18,328 nt of DNA from Pyrodictiaceae archaeon (GCA_027033675.1 JALVKZ010000002.1:1-18328), one strand, 5' to 3'; numbered from the stretch's first letter, positions 7,127 to 14,433 are shown. Made by a program: numbers and translations. Notes: generated by a model from the letters alone, not told the origin.

Positions 7127-8215
7127 ATGGATATCGAGGAGAAAATAAGCCTTATTACTAGGAATACAGCGGAAGTGATAACAGTTGATGAGCTAAGGAA
7201 ACTTTTTGAGACAAAGGATAAGCCTCGTGCCTATTTAGGATTTGAGCCCAGTGGATTATTTCATATAGGTTGGCTCATCTGGGCGTTTAAGGTGAAGGAT
7301 TTCGTTAAGGCTGGCATCGAGTTTTACTTGTTAGCTGCAACGTGGCATGCATGGATAAACGATAAGTTCGGCGGCGACATGGAAACCATAAGGAAGGCGG
7401 CTCAGCACGTTCTTGACGTACTCGAAGCAATAGGTATTGACCGATCTGCTATAAAGGTTGTTGATGCAGAGAACCTTGTCTCGGATAAAGATTACTGGGC
7501 CATACTTCTCCGTGTAGCAAAGCACAATACTCTTGCTCGCATGAAGAGGGCACTTACAATAATGGGTAGGAGGGCTGAGGAAGCGGAACTTGATTTCTCT
7601 AAGCTTATTTACCCTGCTATGCAGGTTACAGACATATTTTATCTCGATGTAGATGTAGCTCTAGGTGGTATGGATCAGAGAAAGGCTCACATGCTTGCGA
7701 GAGATACCGCCGAGAAACTACATTACAAGAAGGTGATAGCTGTTCATACTCCCTTATTGACGGGGCTCCAGGGTATTGGTAGAATGAATCCTAGTGAGAT
7801 AGATGAGACCGTTCATGCAACAGAGCTGAAGATGAGTAAATCAAAGCCAGAGACAGCTATCTTTGTATATGACTCGCCCGAGGATATTGAGAAAAAGCTG
7901 CTAAAAGCATATTGCCCGGCCAGGCAAGTAGAGTACAATCCTGTTATAGAGATAAACAAGTATATACTCTTCGCCCAGCCCGGGTTTAAGCTAGTAGTGG
8001 AGAGACCCAAGAAGTATGGTGGAACAATAGTAATTGAAAGTTATCAAGAACTCGAACAACTCTATAGAGAAGGAAAGCTTCACCCCTTAGACCTCAAAAA
8101 GGCGACAGCAAGGGCTCTCATAGAACTCTTAAAGCCGGTGCGCGAGTACTTCGCGAATAATACAAGAGCCCGTGAGTTACTGGAAGAACTAAAAAAGGCA
8201 ACCATAACGAGATAG
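7127..8215 (+). CDS. tyrS: Tyrosyl-tRNA synthetase (archaeal type)
   Basis: This class I synthetase charges tRNA-Tyr. The 362-residue protein starts MDIEEKISLITRNTAEVIT, the usual archaeal TyrRS opening. The ATP-site HIGH signature is HIGW (46-49) after GFEPSG. The KMSKS loop is intact at 235-239. Tyrosine-pocket residues are present: Y36, then Y162, Q166 and D169 in YPAMQVTD, and GGMDQ at 180-184. These separate it from TrpRS. The C-terminal part (about 250-362) is the short archaeal anticodon-binding region, without a bacterial S4 domain. It sits as a single gene between two folded elements and follows pheST, so three synthetase polypeptides are encoded in a row, but with separate promoters. 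Confidence 0.95.
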   Translation: MDIEEKISLITRNTAEVITVDELRKLFETKDKPRAYLGFEPSGLFHIGWLIWAFKVKDFVKAGIEFYLLAATWHAWINDKFGGDMETIRKAAQHVLDVLEAIGIDRSAIKVVDAENLVSDKDYWAILLRVAKHNTLARMKRALTIMGRRAEEAELDFSKLIYPAMQVTDIFYLDVDVALGGMDQRKAHMLARDTAEKLHYKKVIAVHTPLLTGLQGIGRMNPSEIDETVHATELKMSKSKPETAIFVYDSPEDIEKKLLKAYCPARQVEYNPVIEINKYILFAQPGFKLVVERPKKYGGTIVIESYQELEQLYREGKLHPLDLKKATARALIELLKPVREYFANNTRARELLEELKKATITR

Positions 8216-8223
8216 TTCTAATT

Positions 8224-8310
8224 CGGGGCTAGGCGTTAGGAAATATGCTGCATAACAATTAAGTACCCAAGAGTACCACGGGGTGTGGATGAAGAACCCG
8301 GCTAGCCCCG
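8224..8310 (+). other. Folded intergenic stretch between tyrS and dnaG
   Basis: CGGGGCTAG (8224-8232) pairs perfectly with CTAGCCCCG (8302-8310), closing an 87-base stretch. Inside are short possible hairpins: TATG/CATA (8244-8247 with 8251-8254), GTAC/GTAC (8263-8266 with 8273-8276), and either CCAC/GTGG (8276-8279 with 8285-8288) or GGGT/ACCC (8281-8284 with 8296-8299). There is no T-tract after it and no tRNA T-loop. It may be a 3' stabilising structure for tyrS or a small RNA. No known family is recognised. Confidence 0.35.
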
Positions 8311-8314
8311 CTTC

Positions 8315-8324
8315 ATACTTATAG
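8315..8324 (+). promoter_or_regulatory. TATA box of dnaG
   Basis: ATACTTATAG repeats the tyrS TATA core. Transcription would start near 8345-8350, leaving about 70 bases of leader before the ATG at 8419. Confidence 0.5.
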
Positions 8325-8408
8325 CTCGATGTAATCGAATCCATTAAGTCACTATGGCTCTAGGAAGGTGGTAATAGAATTCAACAGTATCGATGCACAT
8401 AGGAGTAA

Positions 8409-8416
8409 GAGGGGTT
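8409..8416 (+). promoter_or_regulatory. Shine-Dalgarno site choosing the dnaG ATG
   Basis: GAGGGGTT lies just upstream of ATG 8419. The frame also has GTG at 8368, but the first 17 residues from there do not look like DnaG, while MLKYLIKAKIEVDGLV from 8419 does. Confidence 0.6.
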
Positions 8417-8418
8417 GC

Positions 8419-9663
8419 ATGTTGAAATACTTAATAAAAGCAAAGATAGAAGTAGATGGACTCGTTAATAAGCACGATATAATTGGGGCGATTTTTGGGC
8501 AAACAGAGAACTTATTTGGAGAAGAATTTGATTTACGAGAACTACAAGATAGAGGCCGTATTGGTAGAGTCCTTGTCGATATTAAGCACCAGAATACAAA
8601 GACTTACGGCGAGATCACGATACCCTCAAACCTTGATAGGGTAGAAACAGCGCTTCTCGCGGCAATGATAGAGACTGTTGAGAAAGTAGGGCCCTATAGG
8701 GCGAGAATAAGAGTCTACGACATAATTGACGTACGCGCAGAAAAGATAAAGAAGATAATTGATAGAGCAAAGGAAATCCTCAGAATATGGTCTCTAGAGA
8801 AAACACCGGATCTGCGCGAGGTTCTTAGGGAGATAAGTGAGGCTGTGAAAAGAGGAGAAGTAATAAGCTATGGCCCTGAAGGTTTACCTGCTGGCCCGGA
8901 TGTTGATAAGAGCGACGAGATAATCATAGTTGAGGGTAGGGCTGATGTAATAAACCTGCTGAGATACGGGTATAGGAACGTTATAGCGCTGGAAGGGGCT
9001 CGCGGAAAGATACCAGAGACGATAATTAAGCTAGCTAAGACGAAAAAGGCAATAGCATTCGTAGACGGCGATCACGGCGGAGACTTGATTCTCTGGGAAC
9101 TCCTGCGAGTAGCTGATGTAGATTATGTAGCTCGTGCTCCGCCAGGAAAGGAAGTAGAGGACTTAACAGGTAAGGAGATAGCTCGTGCTCTTAGCAATCT
9201 CATACCAGCTAGAGAATACTTAGCGATACTGGAAAAGAAGTTCCAGCCGCGGAAAGAGAAGCAAAGACTGGTTCAAGAAGCGAAGGAGAAGCCAGCTCCC
9301 CCGCCGCCGTCTCCACCTAAGCCACCAGTACAGCCAGTAATACAAGTAGAAATTGAAAAAGTAGAGTTACCTGAGACAGTAATTGAGCAGATAAAGCAAC
9401 TCAGTGGCACATTAGAAGCACTTGTATATGATAAAAACTGGAATCTCCTTGAGAAAGTAAGTGTACGCGATGTCTATAGCTTCTTAGAGAAAATAGAGCC
9501 AGGCAAAGTCTATGCAGTGATTTACGATGGCATTGCGACCCAGAGAATGCTTGACCTTGCAGCCGAGAAACAGATAAAGCTAGTTATAGCTAATCGCTTA
9601 GGCTCTATAGAGAAGAGACCTCGGGACGTAATAGTGCTTACATTTAACGATGTTGTTTCATAG
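8419..9663 (+). CDS. dnaG: Archaeal DnaG-type Toprim protein
   Basis: This is the archaeal DnaG homologue, known in Sulfolobus and others as a primase-like Toprim protein. It is also a stable exosome subunit that favours poly(A)-rich RNA. The 414-residue protein opens with the conserved block around IIGAIFGQTENLFGEEFDLRELQ. The Toprim domain spans about 166-245, with the catalytic Glu in VEG (E172) and the DxD pair in VDGDHGG (D216, D218). A proline-rich linker (about 292-306, PAPPPPSPPKPPVQP) joins it to a C-terminal domain of about 105 residues. There is no bacterial CHC2 zinc finger or helicase-binding domain, as expected for archaea. It has its own promoter and converges on the M50 protease gene with a 55-base pyrimidine-rich gap. 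Confidence 0.95.
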   Translation: MLKYLIKAKIEVDGLVNKHDIIGAIFGQTENLFGEEFDLRELQDRGRIGRVLVDIKHQNTKTYGEITIPSNLDRVETALLAAMIETVEKVGPYRARIRVYDIIDVRAEKIKKIIDRAKEILRIWSLEKTPDLREVLREISEAVKRGEVISYGPEGLPAGPDVDKSDEIIIVEGRADVINLLRYGYRNVIALEGARGKIPETIIKLAKTKKAIAFVDGDHGGDLILWELLRVADVDYVARAPPGKEVEDLTGKEIARALSNLIPAREYLAILEKKFQPRKEKQRLVQEAKEKPAPPPPSPPKPPVQPVIQVEIEKVELPETVIEQIKQLSGTLEALVYDKNWNLLEKVSVRDVYSFLEKIEPGKVYAVIYDGIATQRMLDLAAEKQIKLVIANRLGSIEKRPRDVIVLTFNDVVS

Positions 9664-9679
9664 CATTCTACTATCCTCT

Positions 9680-9705
9680 ATTCCTTTTACTCCTAGCTCT
9701 TTACT
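9680..9705 (+). terminator. Pyrimidine-rich stretch after dnaG
   Basis: The 55-base gap between the convergent dnaG and protease genes is almost all C and T on the plus strand, with TTTT at 9685-9688 and TTT at 9700-9702. It could end dnaG transcription. No matching T-tract is seen for the minus-strand gene. Confidence 0.25.
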
Positions 9706-9718
9706 CATTCTATCCAAG

Positions 9719-10903
9719 TTATATCTTTATGTTTGGTATCACAAGTAGGAGCGTTAATAGAGATACCATGTTTGTTAATAACGTAGCGCGCTGTTCATCT
9801 CGTAATATCCTAGCCAATATATCCTGTACAACCCTGGCTCCATCAGTTATAAAGAGTGGGGCGGCATTTATGGCTGCAAGACCTACGTTGATTAGTTCCG
9901 TGAACAGTATTATAATGAATAACGTGTATGCAGCATTAGCGCTTAATCCTATATCAACAAGGCTCTTAGGTACAGCTGTAAAGTATATGCCTATTCTATC
10001 ATAGCGCAGTCTTTCTCTTCCCTGTACATTGAATGGAGCAGCCTTCTTTACAACGGTTATATTAGTATTGTTTATTAATTGAAATACTATTATTAGAGTT
10101 ATATTTGCTATGGTTCCGCCGTTCCTGCTCCTGAGCTTTATCATGGCTTCTTCGAACCTAGCTATATCTAAGGGCCCGCTATTGTTTATATAGATGGCCT
10201 TTACGAGAACTCCCTTCTTCAGTCCATATTCTTGAGCGAATGAGTTTGGAGCGATGTTCACTATATACATATAATAACCGCCAGCAACCAGGGGTCTCAT
10301 AGCTCCTAGTAAAAGGAGCCAGAGCACAACATTCGCTAAGACACCTGCAGAGTAAACACGAAGCCTCGCCCTAAGAGGAGCTCTTTTTAACTCATCTTCA
10401 TCCGGCTCAACGAAGGCTGCTGGGAGCAGACCTAAGAAAACAAGAAACCCAGCATACTTCACATCAATACCAGAATATCTTGCTGCAAGAGCATGCATGA
10501 CCTCGTGGACGATAACAGCTATCCCTAGGCCGGGCAATAGATAGAGAAACGTTCTGATATCTATCGATAAACCTGGTATTAGGGGGACTATGGGCGCCGT
10601 TCCTGCTGGCTTTCCTGAGACTAACAACAATATGCGCCCAACAAGCATCCTATAGAATAAGAACATGAGCGCAAAGACTGATAATATGCCAATGTCGAGG
10701 AAGAGCCCAACTGCTCTACTACCGCGTAGCTTATCAAAGCTCTTAAATCGCCTCTTCATCTTAATTGCTACGACGAATGGGCTTGCTTCTATTCTCTCGC
10801 TCCGTATCCTGCTAAGAATAATGCCTACAAGTATCCATGCAGTAACATAGAATAGCAGCAACTGCGCCGTTGATACCACTGGAGACGACCCCGCGGAGCA
10901 CAA
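9719..10903 (-). CDS. M50-family site-2-type membrane metalloprotease
   Basis: This is an intramembrane zinc protease of the S2P/RseP type, which in other organisms cleaves membrane-bound regulators. With the TTG start at 10903 it has 394 residues. An N-terminal helix (about 13-32) and a second (65-90) precede the catalytic helix with HEVMH (H133, E134, H137). The third zinc ligand lies in NAAPLFITDG (N346-G355), the usual NxxPxxxxDG form. A PDZ-like stretch (about 210-300) lies between them, and a final helix ends the protein. The start is uncertain. The frame opens at GTG 10930 and also has GTG 10879. TTG 10903 is preferred because GGTGGTC sits 7 bases upstream. It is divergent from the nucleotidyltransferase operon. 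No obvious substrate gene is nearby. Confidence 0.88.
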   Translation of the reverse strand: MCSAGSSPVVSTAQLLLFYVTAWILVGIILSRIRSERIEASPFVVAIKMKRRFKSFDKLRGSRAVGLFLDIGILSVFALMFLFYRMLVGRILLLVSGKPAGTAPIVPLIPGLSIDIRTFLYLLPGLGIAVIVHEVMHALAARYSGIDVKYAGFLVFLGLLPAAFVEPDEDELKRAPLRARLRVYSAGVLANVVLWLLLLGAMRPLVAGGYYMYIVNIAPNSFAQEYGLKKGVLVKAIYINNSGPLDIARFEEAMIKLRSRNGGTIANITLIIVFQLINNTNITVVKKAAPFNVQGRERLRYDRIGIYFTAVPKSLVDIGLSANAAYTLFIIILFTELINVGLAAINAAPLFITDGARVVQDILARILRDEQRATLLTNMVSLLTLLLVIPNIKI

Positions 10904-10910
10904 AACAACA

Positions 10911-10917
10911 GACCACC
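10911..10917 (-). promoter_or_regulatory. Shine-Dalgarno site for the M50 protease
   Basis: On the minus strand GGTGGTC pairs with the 16S tail (one G-U) and lies 7 bases before TTG 10903. GGTGATT and GGTGACT are used by other genes here, which supports this start. Confidence 0.5.
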
Positions 10918-10993
10918 GGATAAAAACCACTTAGTTTCTTTCATTGTACATTATGGCGGCCAGGTTTGTGGAGATAAGGAGGGATTCGCAGAG

Positions 10994-11725
10994 ATGGTTA
11001 GAGAGAAGATTGAGAGGCGGTCAGAGTACAAAGTGGTTGTCTACGATGAGAGGCGTTGGTTTCTACTGAAAAAGCTTAGGGAAGAGGCTATTAGGATAAT
11101 GAAGTCACTTGTGGAGGCGGGTATAGCCTCCATAGTTCATGGTAGTATTGCTCGCGGGGACGTTCACGAAGGAAGCGATATAGATATCTTTGTCCCCTTT
11201 CCGGTACCTTCGTACCGTATAGAGCTTGCACTCGAGAAAGGTGGATTCCAGGTATCTCATAAACTAATCGTACAAGCTACTCCCTCTAGTACACCTAAGG
11301 CCTATATAGTCCTAGACCCGGATGAGAAACGAATAGTTAGCTTTCCACTAGGAAAACTCGCTAAGAGAGAGTACGAGTTCTACTACTTTGGTGGTGCACT
11401 TGACCTTCAAGGCTTATTAAGAGATATCCGTGTACCAGGTGTTGATAAGCGACTGATGCTAATCGAGCCAACTCCTCATGGGCACATAGAGTATAGTATC
11501 ATAGGGCGGGAAGCCGAAGCAGCCAGGAAAATAGGTATAAGCATAGAAACAATTCTTGAAAGAGTACGTGTTCTCACGAGAAGAGACGAGATAGGCAGGA
11601 CTGGTGTATTCGTTAAGGTTGAGTTAGAGCCCTGGGACTCTATCGAGGAGACTGTTAAGCGTATAGCGCGTAATAATCCATTGTTTAGACGCGCATTGCG
11701 CGAGCGGTCATCACCATTGGTATAG
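10994..11725 (+). CDS. Predicted nucleotidyltransferase (Pol beta superfamily, COG2413-like)
   Basis: This 243-residue protein carries the nucleotidyltransferase signature GS (50-51) followed by SDIDIF, with the two metal-binding acids D62 and D64. A third carboxylate may be D108 or D110 in VLDPDEKRIVSFP. This is the Pol beta-type minimal core. The C-terminal half (about 140-243) is helical with RDIRVPGVDKRLMLIEPTPHGH. It lacks the CCA-adding enzyme body and HEPN or antitoxin partners, so a MNT/HEPN toxin system is unlikely. It is recognised as the archaeal COG2413 type; the substrate is unknown. ATG 10994 has GGAGGGATT 7 bases upstream. It lies 16 bases before the radical SAM gene and is surely cotranscribed with it, so the two may act in one pathway. 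Confidence 0.82.
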   Translation: MVREKIERRSEYKVVVYDERRWFLLKKLREEAIRIMKSLVEAGIASIVHGSIARGDVHEGSDIDIFVPFPVPSYRIELALEKGGFQVSHKLIVQATPSSTPKAYIVLDPDEKRIVSFPLGKLAKREYEFYYFGGALDLQGLLRDIRVPGVDKRLMLIEPTPHGHIEYSIIGREAEAARKIGISIETILERVRVLTRRDEIGRTGVFVKVELEPWDSIEETVKRIARNNPLFRRALRERSSPLV

Positions 11726-11741
11726 GGAAAGGTGATTAAGC

Positions 11742-12785
11742 ATGTATGAAGAGAATGCCCAGAGGCATCTAGTAATCGTGCCGGGTGTGTATTCGTATAT
11801 AGGTGATTTGCCCAGAGGATGCAAGCTTTGCATCCAAGGAACAAAAATGGTTATATTCATAACCGGTGTGTGTCATGATAAGTGCTTCTATTGCCCAGTC
11901 TCTAGAGAACGTTTTGGGAAACCTGTAGCTTATGCTGACGAGGAACCCATTCATAAACTAGAAGACCTGGTTGACGAAGCTCTTCGAATAGGTGCTGACG
12001 GTGCTAGCATAACTGGAGGCGACCCCTTAGTAGCACTAGATAGGACAATAAAGGCGATAAGGCTCTTAAAGGAATTATTTGGAGAAAACTTTCATATTCA
12101 TTTGTACACAAGTGGTCGCTACGCTACAACTAGTGTGCTAAAGGAGCTGGAGCGCGCTGGACTCGACGAAATACGTTTCCATCCAACAGCCCAATGGCTC
12201 TTAAAGAGAATAGAAACAGCTATAAAAATCCTTAGACATGTACACGTGGGCGTTGAGGTACCCGTACTCCCTGATAAAGTTGGTGAACTAAAATCTCTTA
12301 TAAAGTGGCTAGACGGGATAGGTGCTGAATTCATAAATCTCAATGAGGTGGAGGTCTCGCCGTCAAATATCACGGAGCTTATGAAACGTGGCTACAAGGT
12401 CCATAGGGATGCCCCGATAGTACTAGGTAGTGAAGAAGCAGCAATAGAGCTAGTGAAATGGGCCCTTGAGAATACAAAGAGAATAACGGTTCATTATTGC
12501 CCAGCTCGCTATAAGGATAGAGTTCAAATGAGGATACGGTTGCTAAGAAAGGCTCTAAGGATTGCAAAACCGTATGAAGAATACGACTCTCAGGGCTTGT
12601 TAAGGGCTAAAAGAGGGCCGAGGACGCCGGAGTACTTATGTCTAGTTAAGGAGGGATACGGCGAAGTAATTGACGGGTATGTTGTGTTTACGCCTCGCTT
12701 ACCAGTTAGAGGAGAGGAGATTAAGAGGTATCCAACCAAGATGTATAATCTGCTTCCCTCAGAAAAAGGGATAAAGTCTAGGTAA
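11742..12785 (+). CDS. Radical SAM protein related to PFL-activating enzyme (COG2108-like)
   Basis: This 347-residue protein has the radical SAM cluster motif CHDKCFYC (C44, C48, C51), which binds a 4Fe-4S cluster. TGGDP (91-95) follows as the SAM-binding GGE-type motif. The barrel covers about residues 35-215. Besides the three cluster cysteines there are exactly four others: C27 and C30 (GCKLC) just before the barrel, C253 (HYCPARY) and C300 (EYLC). They could hold a second metal site. It resembles the uncharacterised archaeal COG2108 proteins; the reaction is unknown. ATG 11742 has GGTGATT 6 bases upstream, at the end of the nucleotidyltransferase operon. Its stop codon overlaps the 3' end of the convergent pelota gene by 8 bases. 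Confidence 0.85.
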   Translation: MYEENAQRHLVIVPGVYSYIGDLPRGCKLCIQGTKMVIFITGVCHDKCFYCPVSRERFGKPVAYADEEPIHKLEDLVDEALRIGADGASITGGDPLVALDRTIKAIRLLKELFGENFHIHLYTSGRYATTSVLKELERAGLDEIRFHPTAQWLLKRIETAIKILRHVHVGVEVPVLPDKVGELKSLIKWLDGIGAEFINLNEVEVSPSNITELMKRGYKVHRDAPIVLGSEEAAIELVKWALENTKRITVHYCPARYKDRVQMRIRLLRKALRIAKPYEEYDSQGLLRAKRGPRTPEYLCLVKEGYGEVIDGYVVFTPRLPVRGEEIKRYPTKMYNLLPSEKGIKSR

Positions 12786-13842
12786 ATGAGTAGCGAAGTA
12801 TTGCCACTACGCCGCCTAGTGCCTTAACCTTAAGCCCGGCAGGAGTCTCTGCGCTAACAAAGCTTATCTTAGCTCTTGTCTTGTCGGCGTCCCGAAGCAA
12901 TTTGTCAACTTTTTCCCGTATAGTGGGGTCCGGGTGACGAACTAGTTCATCAAGTATTAGTAATTCCTCGATAGCCCCTGCCTCGGCGGCCCTAATTACT
13001 TCATCAAGTGTGTATGCAATTCTTCCTGGCTCTTTTGCAAGAATCTTCTCAAACCTCTCAATAAATTCCTCTGCATAAATACTAGCAGCTTCTCTCAGAG
13101 CATCTCTAAGCACACCTCGTCGTATTTCCTCATAGATGCCAGCAGAGCCCCCCATTGAGGCGTTATCGCGGAGAACCCTAGGCAAGCTAGTTATTCTCTC
13201 CCTCATTATGTCTAATAGCATGTCTTTCACAGAGCCTGGTCCAGTAGCTACGAGAAGTAATGGATTTTCTCGTCGAATAAGCTCATCAACAATCTTGGTT
13301 ATCTCAACCAAGGCTTCATGGAGCCTTTCTTCGCGCTGAGGGTCATCTTTGCCTGGAAGACGTAGCGAGCCCTCTGCAACTATCTTAACGCCTTGTCCCT
13401 TTACTATGGCTACAGCGTATTCATCATAATCGATAGCCACTATGAGGGCTGTGGGGCCCTTACTGGCCTCTTCTATCCGTTTTAGAATAGCATGTGGCCA
13501 TCCATTGGGCTTTGTAATCTCTATCTCGGTTCCGACATCAAGGCTTATAGTATGATACTTTCCAAGCACGCCGTACTTCTCAGGGCCCTCAACAACGACT
13601 CCGCGTATCCTAAGCCTAGTAGTAAAGGGCTGAAACTCTGTGCTCTCCACTCTTATTTTTAGAACCATCGGGATGCGGCTGCTTCTTCCACTTCCTCTTT
13701 CACCGAAATGAATCTCGCGAAAAGTCCTTGCTCTAACATAGTCACCTGGTTGGATAATGGTATGAAGAAGCCAAAGATCATCTGTAGACTCTGGGATAAC
13801 CCTGACTATGCCTTGCTTTAGGTCCTTGTAGACTATTCTCAC
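12778..13842 (-). CDS. pelA: Pelota, mRNA surveillance / ribosome rescue factor
   Basis: Archaeal Pelota (Dom34 homologue) binds stalled ribosomes with aEF1A and ABCE1 and helps split them. The 354-residue protein has the three expected parts. The Sm-like N-domain (about 1-125, MRIVYKDLKQGIVRVIPES with the DDLWLLHTIIQPGDYVRA strand-turn) is followed by a central eRF1-like domain (about 128-250, ALIVAIDYDEYAVAIV, LLLVATGPGSVK). The C-terminal L7Ae-like domain (about 255-354) contains YTLDEVIRAAEAGAIEELLILDE. As usual for Pelota, the GGQ and NIKS release-factor motifs are absent. The start is GTG at 13842 with GGGGG 6 bases upstream. It is divergent from the acetyltransferase gene and may share an AT-rich promoter with it. 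Confidence 0.95.
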   Translation of the reverse strand: MRIVYKDLKQGIVRVIPESTDDLWLLHTIIQPGDYVRARTFREIHFGERGSGRSSRIPMVLKIRVESTEFQPFTTRLRIRGVVVEGPEKYGVLGKYHTISLDVGTEIEITKPNGWPHAILKRIEEASKGPTALIVAIDYDEYAVAIVKGQGVKIVAEGSLRLPGKDDPQREERLHEALVEITKIVDELIRRENPLLLVATGPGSVKDMLLDIMRERITSLPRVLRDNASMGGSAGIYEEIRRGVLRDALREAASIYAEEFIERFEKILAKEPGRIAYTLDEVIRAAEAGAIEELLILDELVRHPDPTIREKVDKLLRDADKTRAKISFVSAETPAGLKVKALGGVVAILRYSFT

Positions 13843-13880
13843 TAATTCCCCCTTGCTTGGTTGTACCTATATCCTAGACT

Positions 13881-13889
13881 CATAAATCC
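13881..13889. promoter_or_regulatory. Candidate shared TATA element between pelota and the acetyltransferase
   Basis: CATAAATCC on the plus strand and GGATTTATG on the minus strand are both acceptable TATA cores. Expected starts about 26 bases away (near 13911 and near 13857) would each fall just before the Shine-Dalgarno site of the gene on that side. It is the only clear AT-rich block in the 82-base gap apart from GGATATAGG at 13865-13873. Confidence 0.35.
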
Positions 13890-13924
13890 TCGTATTACTG
13901 GGGACAAGCCTTAGGTAGGGCTAG

Positions 13925-14387
13925 ATGTGGATACATAGTCAGGAATGCGAACCGTAAGGATCTGGATCAAGTATTCCTTATAGAGCTTGAGTCGTTCAAC
14001 TCTCCCTACCCTAGATGGTATTTTGACATACTATATGAGCTTAGCAATGGCGGTAAGTATTTTCTCGTATCAGTTGACGAGAGCAATCGTATTGATGGCT
14101 ACATTGCTGCTGTTTGGCGAAAGGGTGGCATTTGTCATGTAGTCTCGATAGCTGTTAGGAAAGATTGTCGCCGGCGATACGTGGCCTCTATCCTGCTACA
14201 GAGCCTCTTTGAGCTATGTAGTGCGTCACGGCCCCGCCTCTATGTCCTCGAGGTAGATATTTGGAATATGGGCGCTCAAGTACTCTATGCCAAGCACGGC
14301 TTCGGGTATGCGGGACTTATACCAAACTATTACGGCGATGGTCGCCACGCTTTAGTAATGGTTAAGATTCCTGCCTGGAAATGTTAG
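13925..14387 (+). CDS. RimI/Ard1-like N-acetyltransferase (GNAT), start displaced by one base
   Basis: A continuous GNAT frame runs from GGA at 13929 to TAG at 14385 (about 152 codons), with no ATG, GTG or TTG before 14181. It reads GYIVRNANRKDLDQVFLIEL, then FNSPYPRWYF, and on to LYVLEVDIWNMGAQVLYAKHGF and PNYYGDGRHALVMVK. That is the layout of archaeal N-alpha-acetyltransferases, which acetylate protein N-termini. An ATG at 13925, with GGTAGGG just upstream, sits exactly where the start should be but in another frame, which stops at 13955. Skipping the single T at 13928 would give MGYIVRNANRKDL. Either one base is extra in this sequence, a frameshift occurs, or an unusual start codon is used. 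The acetyl-CoA loop reads CRRRYVASILL, with Tyr where Gly is expected. Confidence 0.8.
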
Positions 14388-14433
14388 CGAAAAAAGTCTC
14401 TACCCATTACTACTACTAATACGGGCTACCACA

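Noticed and set aside
8224..8310. tRNA or C/D-box small RNA between tyrS and dnaG
   Set aside because: The stem resembles an acceptor stem but no T-arm is present, and GGATGAAG is not matched by a CTGA D box at the right place.
9729..10004. Plus-strand frames inside the M50 protease (also 10665-10850)
   Set aside because: They are antisense to conserved membrane helices and the NxxPxxxxDG motif.
10994..11725. MNT/HEPN toxin-antitoxin system
   Set aside because: The nucleotidyltransferase is larger than an MNT antitoxin and its neighbour is a radical SAM protein, not a HEPN protein.
14181..14387. Separate 68-codon gene starting at GTG 14181
   Set aside because: It is the C-terminal half of the acetyltransferase; the same frame continues upstream to 13929 with clear family sequence.
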